NCBI RefSeq assembly: GCF_031143425.1
Contig: NC_090442.1
Span: 428,933,776-428,997,775, forward strand
DNA: 64,000 nucleotides
Reading direction: 5' to 3'
Source of the DNA: Pleurodeles waltl
Lineage: Eukaryota; Chordata; Amphibia; Caudata; Salamandridae
Positions 44,485 to 57,992 of this stretch are shown in pieces. Made by a program: the position numbers and the translations under genes. The stretch's first letter is position 1; every line of letters begins with the position of its first letter. The notes beneath the pieces are model-generated. The model was not told where the DNA came from and did no database searches. It was given only the letters and a program-made list of their open reading frames with translations.

Positions 44485-47400
44485 GTTGAGGAATACTAAT
44501 AACTATCACTATCTTCCAGAAGCTGGTGAGGAATACTAATAACTATCACTATCTTAGTGACAGGACAGGCTACAGGAGAAGTCTCTACATTACTTCTTAA
44601 ATAATCAGCCCAAGCAAGCGCCAACAACAAGTATCATTAGGTAGCGCGAGCACTTGTCTAGATGACGATTACATATTTGTAACATAAAGTTAACTTACCT
44701 GCATGTGAGCAGCACACTTGATATCTGGGAAAAAATATTAGCACAGAACACAACTAAGAATTAATTATTACTAATCAAGCCTGGCAACCTCCACGCCTAG
44801 CAGGTCGAGCATGTCTGTCTCCCAATCTAGGATGTCAGCCCACCAGTGCGTCAGCTGTTGTTGGATGCGTCGGACCCCAGAGCTGCACCACACAGCCAAA
44901 AAACCCTCTCCCAGAGCTGCTGGTGCTCCTAGAGGCCATACCTACTCCTGGCCCTGCCACCTACTGCTAGGGTGGAGGGGATATGACGCTGCACATAAAA
45001 ACTAGTGCTGCCACCTCCACCTCAGAAAAAATGGTGCAGGGCTGGACCCCTTCGTGGTGGTGGCAAGGAAGGTGGCTGCTGGTGGTGGTTTAGCTGGGGG
45101 GCCCTGCTGCTGCTACCCTGCTCTGCCATGGCGCTGGGCACTGGGGGGGGGAAATAGAAGAAAGGAAAAAAAAGGAAGGAAGGAAAAAATAAGTAACTAA
45201 AGCAAAAAATGTAAAAAGTATAAAAGTCACAAAAGACACAAAACATTTGAAAAAAAATAACATATAGAACAAGCATTTGCAATGCAATCGTTCTCACATT
45301 TGCTCCAGTTAGAGCTATTGGCGTTATAAATTCCTAAGTCGACTTTTCTTGCCACAAAAAATGAAAATGAAAAGTAAAACATTACTTGACAAAAGTGAGC
45401 CTATTTGAAGCACCATTGCCGGCATGAGCATGACGGAGAGACACAAAAGGAAAAAGAAGTTCGCTCGCAGTGAAACATATCAGCAACCATGCAGTTATCC
45501 ATGTAACAGGGTCAGTCTGCAAGGCGGTAACAAAACATCCCCAAAGGAGTGACAAACTTAAAGCATTTACCAAAAACTTACAGCTCTGCCAAGAGTGTGA
45601 GCTGCACAACAGCAGCCTGTGAACAGTTACAGCCTTGCCAAGTGTGTGAACGCATAACTACTTCCTGTGTACATTTAGCGCCGTGCCAATAATGTGCGTC
45701 GCATAACTACTGTCTGTGTATGGTTAGAGCCCTGCGAAGAATACACACAACATTGACTACTGCCTGTGTACAGTTACAGCCCTGCCAGAAGAGCACACTG
45801 CGCAACTGCCACTGTGCTGGGTCTGGGACGGATCTACGTATGCAAAGCCAGCAAAAATAAATGTGCGCAAATAAAACAGACCATTTGAAAGACGAGTTAG
45901 AGCTATTAGCATTGTAATTTCCTAACTGGACTTTTCTTGCCACACAAACTAAAAATAAAAAGTAAAACAGTTCACAGAAGCAGGGGATTCAAAGCACTGC
46001 CGTGAGTGCGAAGGTGAGACACAAAAGGAAAAAAATGTGCTTGCAGTCAAAGTTATTGGCAAAAGTGCAATTATCCATGGAACAGGGTCGATGGCCAAGG
46101 TGGGAACAAAAATGCCCTTAGGAGGGAGAAACGTGAAGCAGTTACCAATGAAAATAAAGGATTTTTGAAAGGCAAGACCACAAACAAGTGTTAGTGATGT
46201 GCGTGAGGTGGGCGTTGTTAAAAGCCCAGATACGTACCAACACGTCCGAAAAGCAGTGACCTACAAATCAAACTATAAGAGGGCATAATGAACCCTCTCC
46301 CCCTCTACCTGTTGGTGCTGAGCCCTGATGTTTTGGGATCCCAATCCCCCTACCTCATGAATTGTTTTCCGTCTCTCCGAGCCTACCTGCTGCCACAAGT
46401 CTTTGTCCTGCACATTCGCCAGAGCCCCCGCACACACCCAGGTGGGGAAAGCGGGGTCCTCCTTTCAAGGCTCTGCTTGGGAACCAGCTGCTGCTTCCAG
46501 TGATGGTGGAGCGAGTGCAGCTCGACGCCTCTCACTCCCAAATTGAACAAAAATAACAAGAACAAATATGTCTCTTAAGATGTCCAAGCCTCATCCCCCT
46601 AATTGTACGCTACACAAACAGAGCTCCCGCTGCTTTTTATTCACAAAGTCCGCCTCCTCCATTCGCGGCTGTCAGTGGGCCCTCCCCTGCACTCTCCTGG
46701 AGTTGGTGCCCAGGCCTGGATCCAGCATGTCCATGGGGGTGGGGATGGGGAGGTGGACATTTCTAGGAGGGTGCTGGGTCCGCCACGGTCGGGTGCTTCT
46801 TATTTCCTGGTTGCTGTCGGGCTGCAGTAGTCACGCGGGTAGCAGGTGGGCCTCCCTTTCCCTCCTTGGGCCGCAGGGACACGGGGTATCAGCGCTTATG
46901 ATCACGGGGACAAACACTCGGGTCATGTGAGGGAGAGGACTGCCTTCCCCCAACCTCTTGCCGGGGATACAGGGAGAACATGTGAGGAGGGAGTGTGAGA
47001 CGGGAGAGAAGGAGCGCGCAAGCTAGCGGGGTTCGCCGGGCCCAACCTGCGGAAGGGAAGAACGATAACGGCACAAAGTGGTGCGAGGGTGCTGGCGATT
47101 GCAAAGGAGGGGGGCGTGAGACGCTTGCGAGAGAGGAGGCAGGGGAAAAAAAACAAAGCACCCACAGTGTAAGACCAACAGGCAAATTGTAAAGAAAAAA
47201 AGTCCCATACAGAAGAGATAAACAGGACATAGCGTAATAAGACAGTAATTTGTGCTGCTCCAAATAGAAAAAGGCAGGACAAAGAGGCAGAACTGACCAC
47301 TAGCAAGCAAGGATTTTTGAATGACAGTGGAATCAACAAATGAAATCACTGGAACTCACAGTATAAGTATACTTAAGTATACAACACGCTGAACGCTACG

Positions 47401-47709
47401 TTCGACCTAAAAACCAAGAGAAAAGGTAAGATAATAGATAAATATGAGGGGAAAATAAGTTTTCGAGCTGTATAATGTAAGAGTTTATAAGGGCACCGCA
47501 CCATAACGAAGCAAAAATCAAGATGGCCGCGCCCATGCGAATCGCATGGTGCTGTTCGCATGAGACTTCCAGCTGGAGAATGCACATCACGTTGCCTGTG
47601 ATGTAAAACATCACATGAATGGACGCAGCAAGAACTCTGCAAAGTGCAGTTTTTTAACCACTTTATGGAGCTCCGCGTAGTGCAAATACGTGAACTCCAC
47701 CCGGGCCTC

Positions 47710-50140
47710 GTTCTCAAAAGCTTTCTTCCAGAACTTCGCTATCTGGTTCCTGAGGGCTAGCATGTAGCTAACCACATCCTGGGAGGGGTCTTAGGAGATT
47801 GCTCCCACCATTCCTTGACTAAGTGGTTCTCTAAAGGGGTGGCTATATAGATGTTCAAAGGGACTGAATCCAACCCCCTTCTGTGGCACTTCCTTGTAGG
47901 CAAAGAGCAAGCATGGTAAGAGGACATCTCACTTCTGCCTCATGGAGTCAGACAAGCACATGATCATGCCTTTTATGGTCTTGGTAATCTTTCACCAAGC
48001 CCATTTGTTTATGGATGGTAGGGGGTAGAGGACTTGTAAGTTATTCTACATGCCATCCACAATGACTTCGTGTACACAGACATGAAATTAGTGCCCCTGT
48101 CAGATACCACTTTTTGGGGAAATCCACTCTGGTGAAAATCCCCACTGGGAAACAGCCATTGTATGTGCAGTTATGAGTCCCAGATGGATGACCTCTGGGT
48201 ATCTAGTGGCATTGTCCACTAGGACCAGGATAAATCTATTACATAAGGCTGTCTTGGTGCCCAAAGCCCCTACGAAGTGGATGCCCACCATTTGAAAAGG
48301 TGTGCCAATTACAGGTAAGGGGTTCAGGGGAACTTTCAGCTTCTTCCTTGTCTTCCCACTGGCCTGGCAAGTTAAGAAAGTCCTACAGAATGTATTTGAA
48401 GAGATCCTCATGCAGGGCCAATAGAAGTGGGAAAAGCCATGTCCTGCCCTAGATGTCCTGCCAGGGGTATCTCATGAGCCAGCACCAATAGGAAAGCTCT
48501 GTAGAATTGGGGGACTACCAACACATGTGTTTCCCCATGCACAGGTGCCTTAGACTTACTATACAGAAGATAATTCTCCCAGGATATAAGGTGATTTCCA
48601 GAGGTATCACCAGCTGCCTGGGCTTTGGCTTGCTGCCACATGCCCTCCAGGTGTGGGCACTACTTGTCCCTCATATGTGAGCATTCTGCTGGCCATTCAG
48701 CAAGCTCAGGAAGGTCACCAAGGGACTTCCCGACTTCCTTGACTCCCCTATTGGCAGCAATAGATCTGGTTGTCACTCAGACTAACCCAGGTAACCCAAA
48801 CACTTATAGGTGTGATCTGAGCTCCACTTCCTTCAAGGACGTGCACTGTAGGTCATTCCCCATGTGACAGTCCACAGGCATGGCAGGGCTCACAGCAACT
48901 TTTAAAAGACCTAAACCCCCTCCCACCCCAATTAAAAGAGAATCAGAGCCACAGGTAGTGGCTCTCCTGGTTGTCTGCTACTACTACTTGGTGGAATATA
49001 TTGGGAATCACTTGCTCTGAGGACAGCAGATGGCACCAAACAGTAGTCATACTAGCTCCTGTGTCCCTCGGAGACCCAATCCTCTGCCCGTTGATGGTGA
49101 CCCACTGCCAGTACTTGAAAGTGTTGGAAGGCATGTGCGCTGTGGGCAGCATTCTCTTTGTCACCAGGAACACTGGTCTCCCCTACATTAACTGGAGCCA
49201 TCTCCTCCCAAGCACTACGCTATCCAACCATAGGGTTCACCCACCACTGAGGTCTGTATCCTCTTGGGCCACTTGAGATCACCCCTGGTGTACCCACACT
49301 CTTAAGACTCATAGCACGTGGGAACAAAGTTACCAGTGTTCTTATCATGGTAGCCTTTCTTCCGGTGGCCAGATTGGGACCCTTTCCCCTAAGAACTGTT
49401 TTGGGGGCCTTAAGAGAAATCTTTCATTTTATCTCCCCATCTTTCTTCGGGGGGAACCCTGTCCATCCTTTTGGGGGTATCCTTCAGATGCCTTCTTGGA
49501 CAATCTGGTGCTGGCCCAGAGGTCTCCTTCCACAGCAAGCTTCCTGGGGTCAGTCAGTTTGTTGTCTACCAGGTGTTGGCACAGCTCTGTAAAACAGGTA
49601 TTGAGCATGTGCTCCCTCAAAATTAGGTTGTACAACCTAGTAACGTAATCCAACTTGCTGCCCCTCACCATCCCCTTAGTGCCTTGCTGGAATAATTTAA
49701 AAAGTCCATCCAGGACTGGTTTGGGAGTTTGTGGCTGTCTCAGAACCTCTGATGGTATTTCACAGGGGTCAGCCCAAATTTTGTAAGAAAAATGGCCTTC
49801 ATGAGGGAATACTTGGTCTAGTCCTCTACCTCGAGAAACGTAGTGTGTACTTCCCCACGATGGGGATGTTTTTCCACAAGCTGCCCCTCCCAGTACTCCT
49901 CTTGGACCCTGTGTACCCTCAGAGCTAGGACATATGCTGAGAATAATTTATCAAGATCATCTCCCACCGCATGACTGGGCAACAGGTCCTTGGGGAGGTG
50001 GACCCCCACGTCTCCACTGATGTTCTGTGTGAGACACTCACCCGAATTCCAGGTGTTTCGATGGAGCAATGACGATTCCCCAGTCCTAGTGAGGACTAAC
50101 ATAACCACAGTGAAGAGTTCGCTTGTCCTTAAGGAGAAGA
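47710..50140 (-). pseudogene. Gypsy Gag-protease-integrase relic (unit 2)
   Basis: Copy of 32,602-35,030. The integrase core (48,411-48,100) is longer here: it reads through VDNATRYPEVI, where unit 1 has a frameshift, but shares the Asp-to-His change in GIHFV. The Gag SCAN-like segment is interrupted by a 1-bp difference near 49,669. Protease DTGAS is at about 49,050-49,070. Confidence 0.75.
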
Positions 50141-50897
50141 AGCTTGGAAAGAGAAAAATAAAAAGTACCAGCTTCTGCTTCGTGGACTGCAGAATCGGAC
50201 TGCTGGACCTTCAACTGCGTGTCATGTTGGGCGTCGGGACTTCAGATTTCTCAAAATACTTGGTTCTTGGTTTTTAGGATTCTGGGCTGCAAAATAATTA
50301 CTTCATAATACATTGAACTTGTATAAACTATTTCAGAATTATACATTGCATAATGTGAGTTATCATTGACACATTGTGCGTTCCTTACATACTTATAAGG
50401 CTGAACAAGTCTCTTCCTCTTTTTACAACCATTTCAAAGAGTCACTGAAGCAGTGTCCAAACTCAAAAACAATCAACTCAACTAAAGGACTTCTTTGTGT
50501 TCTGGCATAATCTCTTGCCAATAATAGTTTTGATAAACTTGTTCTTTTTCCAATCACCTAATTCTCAGTGGAGTGCTTGTTATAGTCAATACGTCTTTTC
50601 CTTAATGTCTATTTAGCAGTATCTTGGATTCCCACCCAAATGATAATTCACTCTAGTTCTTACTGTCATAAATTATTTAAAAGACAGAGCTCTGTTTTTT
50701 TTAAATTCATTTTAGTGCAGAGCACATTAAGCCATTAATCTTTCTTTACATTGAAATGAAGTTACTTGCTGGAAAACTTCAGAAGAACCCAAACTGTTTT
50801 TTTTTCACCTTTCTTAGTCGCTACAGGAGAGAGGACACAACAAGGTCCTCATTTTGGGAGTGTTTTTGCCTCATTCCCATAGACTGGCTGTGATACC

Positions 50898-51775
50898 TGA
50901 GGTACTGGGTTTTTCAGAACCGGTACTGATCCGGTAACCCAGCGGTGCCAGGGTACACCCAAAGACCTCGGGTACTTTCCTGATTCAGACCACAGAAACT
51001 CAGAGTCTTCTAGGTGAAGTCAAAGATCGAATTTATTGGCTGCAACCAAGTGACAAGCGTCCTAGAAGTACAACAGCACGGTTTGTATGTTCTCAGGAGA
51101 CTGTGTTTCAATGCAAAGTCAGGTTTCCTTATATACAGTTTTTTAAGCTTCAGGCAAACATTCTTGACATTTTGGTTGGTCATTCACATGTTTTCACTAC
51201 AAAGGAAAAAACAGTGTCATGATGAAACCTCATATTTCATGTCATCCAACCCATAATAAATTACCCGGCAAGGCCTAGTATTTTACATCAGATAAGTGTG
51301 GACCCCTAATAAAAACGGGCACCTCCCCCTCGTAAAGTAAGAAGAAGAAAAGAGCAGGTGCAGGTGTGAGCAAGTTAGGCAGGGTGTGTGAGCAATAATA
51401 AGGGTTTTATGGCCTGGTGTGCCTTGATGCTATCTGATTCGGCCACTGGGAGAGTGACTGACCAAACAGGTTTGGCCTGAGGCAATGGTTCCAGCTTGCC
51501 CAGGTCAGAGAAAAGTCAATCAAGGTGTACGTGTCCTTGGAATCAAATCTGACTGTATTATAAGCCTATGTGAGGGCAACTTTTAAAAATGGCTGCCATG
51601 TATAAAATGGGAGCCACGAGTGCAGGACGAAAATGGCGATTTCGAGGTGAAAACGCTGCTGGAATTGAGCGAAAATGCTCATGCTTAGTGTACTAGTCAT
51701 TATCGGTCTTTTGATACTAAAATCGTACTGCTGTGGCAAAGTAAATTACATGGGTCCAGAATTTTTAGAACCACA
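50898..51775 (-). repeat. 3' LTR of the nonautonomous element
   Basis: 878 bp. The sense (minus) strand begins TGTGGTTCTAAAAATTC and ends CAGTACCTCA. TATA box TATATAA at 51,129-51,135; poly(A) signal AATAAA at 51,032-51,037. U3 is therefore about 640 bp and R-U5 about 230 bp. Confidence 0.9.
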
Positions 51776-51792
51776 AACCCTCCTTTTGCCCT
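51776..51792 (-). other. Polypurine tract
   Basis: The minus strand reads GGGCAAAAGGAGGGTT immediately before the 3' LTR, the expected plus-strand primer. Confidence 0.75.
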
Positions 51793-54700
51793 TACATAGG
51801 CAATAAACCTATTCTCATGCGAATCTGAGTCCAGGTCTATGTTTATAAGGCCATGGAGATGTTGCTGGAGCAAAATTCTAGTACTTGGTAACTCTCTCTG
51901 GACAGGTCTCCTTGAACATGAAGTAGCACAAAAGGCCACATATGGCAGGACAAAATAAGGAATACCTCTATCTGCAGTAGGTGGCATAAGATCACACACC
52001 CAACAATTAGTGATGTTCACTACTAACTAGTGTTGATGCAGAAGCTGTACAAAAGAATTGCTTACGAATTCTGATCTTCTAACCTGCTCATGTAACGGAA
52101 AAGGGTGAAAAGAGTGCAAAGAAACAATAGTAGGAAAAGACATAGGTTGGGAAGTGGGTGCAGAAGTCAATTGAGTAGAGAAAAAAAATCCCACCCATAA
52201 ATGACAACGTCATGTTTAAAAGACACTAGAAAACACGTTATTAAGAACATATAGACAACGGGAGAAAGTAGTGACCACTAGAACAAATGAAATAATAATT
52301 TTTCACAATCCTAACCAAAAAGCAAATCCTAAAATTATCTAGTAACATTTTTAGGGCTCCTCTGCATTTCAGTAATTTTTGTATGTTCAGGTGGAACAGT
52401 GGTGACTCTCATCAATGCTCTAAGGTGAAAAGGGGGTACTCTTTCCACAGAAAATGGACTTTATTCTGCTTTTACTAAACAGAATAGTACTTTAAAACAA
52501 TGCCAGCAAAACAATCAGTCTCCTAACACCCAGTATATACAATCACACGGAAACCTCTTGTGAAACCAACTATGCCCAGAGTCCATTCAAAAAGCCTCTC
52601 TGGCAGGCTTCTATTGTCCATCAAATTTTCTTTTGTTGTTTTCTTTCGCATGGGCCTCTCAATTCAGGCCTCTACGTGAGAAAAGTACTGCTTAGTTGGA
52701 GTGCCCTCCTGGCAAACACCCACAGCTCACTCGAAAGTCTCAATGTCTTAAAGCAATGCACCAGTGTCTCTCCTCTGTGGCAGACACTACAAACAATGTG
52801 CTCTTCATTGATCAAGGGCACAAATCATCTCGTGCAGACCCAAGCACCATTAATTGGGAAATAGCTCAAGCTCAGCAGCACTTTCAGACTCCAACACTCA
52901 TTATTTAGTGTCAGAGGACGCTCAAGCTGCTCTTTCATGGGCACCACAATATAGTGCCTTTTTCCAAACTTGAAATCTCCGGTGCACTGCCCTTCTTCCG
53001 TTGGAGCAAAGAAAAGGGGGGGTGTGGCCAAAACTCAGGCCAAGGGGCTCAAGGGATTGCACACTGTCAGAGGTTACCAGCACATGACAGGTAGAGAAAT
53101 GAAACCTCAAAACAGCTCTGCTATCAACAACAGGAATCCTTCTCTTTAGCTCTTTTACACTGAAACTTTGGTTTTGTGATGTCCAACGCCGTCTGATGGA
53201 GCAAGTACGATACCATGCGCTGGCGATCGCTGTCCAGCTTTGCTACTTTCTGGGTGCTGAGACTGTAGGGCCAAGACGTCCGTCTTTCATCTGTAGCTGT
53301 CACTGATGGGAATTAGGCTTAAATCAATGTCCTGCAGGTTATTATGACTTGATACCCACAGAATCTAGTGACGTAGGAAATGTGCCACAGTTGTTAGTTT
53401 CCTTCAATTTAGTAAAAAAAACAGTTCATGGTTTTTAGCAAGGGGACTGCAAGCAGGTGGTCTGCAATCTTCAAAGGAGTAGCCATACACCATGGGCATA
53501 AAATACAAAGACAAAGGCAGAAGGGCAAAACAGGGTCTCTAGCATCTTTAATTGGGTTCTCTCCATTATTCTCTGCCATCTATAGCTACATGAGAATTCT
53601 ATCTGAATGGATTTCCTCACACAGTGGCATTGTCTAATGGGGTAAACACATATTTTCCTCAATGATTAAGTCTAGGTGTTCCTCCTTACCTTAGAACATC
53701 TCAATAGAGAAATCACATGATACCGATTATCAGGGACATGTAGAAACCTTCCTTTAAAAACTGTGCATCAGGTGCACTATGCAATACATAGGCTAATAGT
53801 CAAATGTGCAAACAAAAAGACAAGAACTAGAGGGTCCTGATATTTGCATGATTAGGACACATCTGATCCCACCAAAAATTAAAGTAGCAGGAACAGAAGG
53901 GAACCGAAAACCAAATTAAAATAGACATTGAAAATTCGTCATGTTCAAAAAGGTAAACATAAGATATCTCCTATTGAGATGGAAAACTTGTCTTACTATA
54001 ATATTGAGTCAGTTAACCAGTCTATCGCTACCCTGACAGTCAGGCTGGAAAACATTGAAGCAGGCCTAAGGCAAATTCTTGAAAACCAGTCTGGTCATAC
54101 CAAAGGGAATTATACATAACATGGGGGTCCCTGGTACATCACTGCAGTCTGGAAATGTGAACCTGAACAATACATCAATAATAATAAAAGGGCTGACTGG
54201 TGAAAGGAATTCGAAAAAGAGAAATGGGACTAGGACATAGCTAAAATCTCAATAACTAAGCATGATGCGACATTGGTCAGGGGAAGTAACAAAAGAAAAA
54301 ATCTATAGGAAGAACAAAAAAAATTATTTGGCTGATAGTCAGGCATGTGACACAACACCAAGAGTACGGGTGATACACAAAGGCCAAAGTTACACAAATT
54401 TTAACTCTACCGTTGGCGACTACACCATATACGTTACTCCTAGCTAATGTTTCAGTTCCTTCTTCAGGAAAAAATGAAAACCTGGTTTTCTTTTAAGGAA
54501 CGAAAGCCATATGCTACTTAGGAAACAGAACATCATTAACTAATGTAATATAGAAATTAGGCCACCTTGAGTCACAGATCTATAATTTCATCCTTAGGTC
54601 CAATCAAGGCTACATAAATGTAGGGCGGCCTGTTCCTTTAAGGGAAGGGGCAGTAACGTGACTAACTGCAGGTGACACACTTTGATCCTGTATATCTCTT

Positions 54701-57700
54701 TTTATTTTCCTTCAATACCATTATAGCCAAATAGACATGCACTGGTGAAGTGTTGTCTTTTATGTTCACAGCATGAAATATCATTATCTGTGGAATTTAG
54801 TAACCAGAACAAGTTCAACCAACTGTTGCGTAGCGATGGGCATCGTCATGACCATCCCCTCACAACACAGGGGAGCTTGTAATAGTATCAAAAGCAGCAA
54901 CAAACATGCAAAAAAAAACAAATAAATAATAATAAAAACGCACAAAACGTCAAGCTATCAGATATACTTGCTGTGTATCAAGCACAAAAAGCATAGACAA
55001 AACAATAGCATGTGTGAATAAGCGGTGACACACAACACCATGTCATGTACTTTATGCACTGTAAACCTGCAGCCCAAAACCCAATATTTGGGCCTGTTTA
55101 ATTTGTCAGGTTTAAAATCCTTACCCTCCTTTTGACAGTAGATCACCAGGCAATGGAAATCTGCTGCCAAATATAACTTTACTGTTTCTCTTCTAACATA
55201 CAGGACCAGCAAGAACAATTCATGATAGGACCAAATACATGAAAATAAATTTCCATTACTTAACTGTTACCCTCTTGTCAGTTACTTCGCAACATCAAGC
55301 CACCTTAGTTTTACCTTTCTAAAAGTAAAAATTGTTACACTGACACTCCATATTAATTTGGCACCTACAATTTCCACTGTGAAAAATAAGTCTTAATTGG
55401 CAAATCGTTCTCATTAAGGCATGTAGCCTAAAAAATTTAAAAAAAAGGCTGCATCTTATTTTCTGTCTAAGACTTAATGCAACACTTCGTTTTCTGTCAA
55501 ATAAAAGCAACTAGCAGGCATCATTTTACTTTTTTAGAGCGGAGACACAAATGTATCAGTTCTGCAGAGCATTTAACATGATGTTGGGACTTTCGAAGAA
55601 ACCCCTTTTTTTATATTTTTCCTTTGGAATTAAGTTCTTTAATTGTATTGATGTTCTTCTGGAGAAACCAGAAATCCCACTTTTAGAGGCTTGTAGGGTC
55701 ATTCTGCATTTCACAGAGACAAGGCCCTAATTTAAAAGGTCACAAGTGTCAACATGACAGCCTCCTCCATTGTTTATGGGAAAACTAAAGATAGCATCTC
55801 AGGAGCGTGACTTGAGCCAGCCTCTGTAGCTCTCCTAGCTTCTGCCACTCTGAATCTGTCAAAGACAGTAGGCCTTCCTATTTTCCTTCTAACCTGGAAT
55901 AATTCAATCTATTTAAAAAAAAAAATTGTTTTCCTTTTTAGGCGCTAAAAAATTTATCTCTATTTCCAGATTATTAAACTACATTTACTGTGAATAATTC
56001 ACAAACCTTAATAACACACATACCAGTTGTTAGAATAAATGCTTGTTGCAATCCCATGCAATGGTACATATTTCATCAACCTCGAATGAATGAACGTCTC
56101 AGTAGGCCCAGCTGAAGTTAGAACCTTCAACCTTGATATTAAAACAAGCCTTTGTACTGGCACATTGACTCATTGAATCATAAGAAGGCACAACCTGCAA
56201 ATATATATCAAACCTAAATGTATGCATTTACTGAAGCCTGAGACACTTTAAAAAGTACTCTGAATGAAAGAAAATGCAGTTTAAACAGTGCTTTTGCCCA
56301 AAATCGACTTTGATATTTTAGGCATTAAAAAATCAATATCCTACAATTTTCTTGCATAATATGCATTACCAGAATGTCTATTACACAATCCATGAGTCAG
56401 CCATTGAAAATATTAACTTATACTTTATAGAAATGAGCTTGTTTGCTCCTGCGCCAAGGGAAAATTGCACATACAAATGTCATTTTAGCGGTGCAACATA
56501 ACTTAAATTAAATTTTAATGTTAGGAGGTCATAGTATAGGTATTAAGCTTTATAAATATTAAAAAACGATTTTGAAAGGCACTTATTTTTTAAATAATTT
56601 TTCCATAATTAATAATTTTCTTTTTAAAAAAAAATAAAAACCCAATTATTCTTTTTTTTGTGATAATTCCACATATAAAAGCAAGCTGCATCCCTTGCCT
56701 ATTATTTGGGATACATTAACTCACAAGCCTAAGCGCATAAGCCTAACTTGAAATGCGTCACATTTTTGCGCCACTTTCATTTAAAAGGAAGGTTATGCAA
56801 AATTCCACCCGTGTTTAACTGGGAAAGTGCTGGCTGAATTGAACATTCCTATCAAATATACTGCAGCTGAAAAGTTTGCCTGTGAACATCTAATACAATG
56901 CATCTAAGAAAAATGCTGTAAATGTATTTTTTTTTTTTGCAAAAATAGATAATTTCGGTTTTTTGGGGGGCCCTATTTATATCTATTGAATGTGTTTTCT
57001 AATTTATTAAGCATTTAACGGCAGTTTTGTATATGTGCACAATTGCTCATTCTATAAATTAAAGAGCAACATATAGCTATGTTAGCACATCACATGGTTC
57101 ATTTCTGGATTTTTTCTAAGTTTCTACTTAATATTAATTAACCAACATTTTACTTAACAAACTGTAAACATCAAGAAGACCCACAAACACACATTGAGCT
57201 CATTTCAGATATAAACAGAAAACACTCAGTACACACAATACAGCGCACTTTAGCCATTTTTCATAAATAGCGCCGTCGCAATTTACTTACAGAACCGTTT
57301 GCAGATCCTAGTTGTAAGTCATATTTACAAGAAAAAAAGAAAACTTTTCTCAATTATTTCCAAGAATAGCGGACCCATACTTTATTAAACGTGATGGGGC
57401 CTACTCCGTGCTTCACATATAGTTCATAGTTTGGAGTTCCAATCGGAGGAACCGGACATGAGTCCTCCAACCGGGAGTCCCTTTTACAACCAAGACAAAA
57501 CAAATTTCCAAGTCTGCTAAGACCAGGCATCTTCGCTCACTAGTCTAGCTTCAAACTTCAAAGGATTATCGTTTACGATAGTCTCGTGAATACACGAGTC
57601 CTTCGGCTTTGGTACTTGCAAGTTCCAAATCAAAGTGATCCCAAAGGGATACCAAACCAAATGTTCAACTTAAGGACCAAACCAAGTGTCCAACTAAGGA

Positions 57701-57972
57701 CTGGGAGACGCTCCACTTATACTTAACTGAAAATATCGATGACGTCACCAGAAGACTCGTCTTATCGTTTTGCTCTACTAAACATCAAGGGTCCAAATCA
57801 GGGCAATAGCCAGAGCAGCAGTCCTTCGTAGCCGTCGGGAAGCGGGGAACCTCGCAGCAAAGACTTTCGGACCACGTCGACATGCAGGGGTCGATGAAGT
57901 GGCGGCCTTCCTCCAGAATTTTCACACGAAGCTCCCCACGGACCTCAGGCTTGGACCGGTACCGCTGGTATC
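51793..57972 (-). other. Interior of the LTR element, no recognised genes
   Basis: AT-rich, with many stops in every frame; no retroviral domain is recognisable on the sense strand. The plus-strand tract at 53,928-54,447 is described separately. A 90-codon minus frame (57,785-58,057) starts inside the LTR and spans the primer binding site, so it is unlikely to be a gene. Confidence 0.6.
53928..54447 (+). pseudogene. Coding-like tract with coiled coil, antisense to the LTR element
   Basis: The plus frame from 53,928 (no ATG at its start; first Met about 53,979) to 54,119 encodes ENLSYYNIESVNQSIATLTV and then a heptad-like segment with LENIEAGLRQILENQ. After stops, the same or a neighbouring frame gives Trp/Lys/Glu-rich text (about 54,125-54,240) and a second open piece at 54,262-54,447. 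Composition looks more protein-like than its surroundings, but I recognise no family. It may be a captured or nested fragment. Confidence 0.25.
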
Positions 57973-57990
57973 GCCCCACGTTGGGCGCCA
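57973..57990 (-). other. Primer binding site, tRNA-Lys type
   Basis: The minus strand reads TGGCGCCCAACGTGGGGC, two bases after the 5' LTR. It is the complement of a vertebrate tRNA-Lys 3' end, as used by several retroviruses. Confidence 0.85.
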
Positions 57991-57992
57991 AC

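Larger units (their letters stand above)
39617..47709 (+). mobile_element. hAT element (unit 2)
   Basis: Copy of 24,489-32,601 with the same ends (TAGGTATGGGC on the left) and target duplications GTTCTCAG (39,609-39,616) and GTTCTCAA (47,710-47,717). The minisatellite is at 40,911-41,479 and the 49-bp repeat at 45,579-45,823. The AAAATG microsatellite near 45,358 has fewer repeats than in unit 1 (30,240). Confidence 0.75.
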
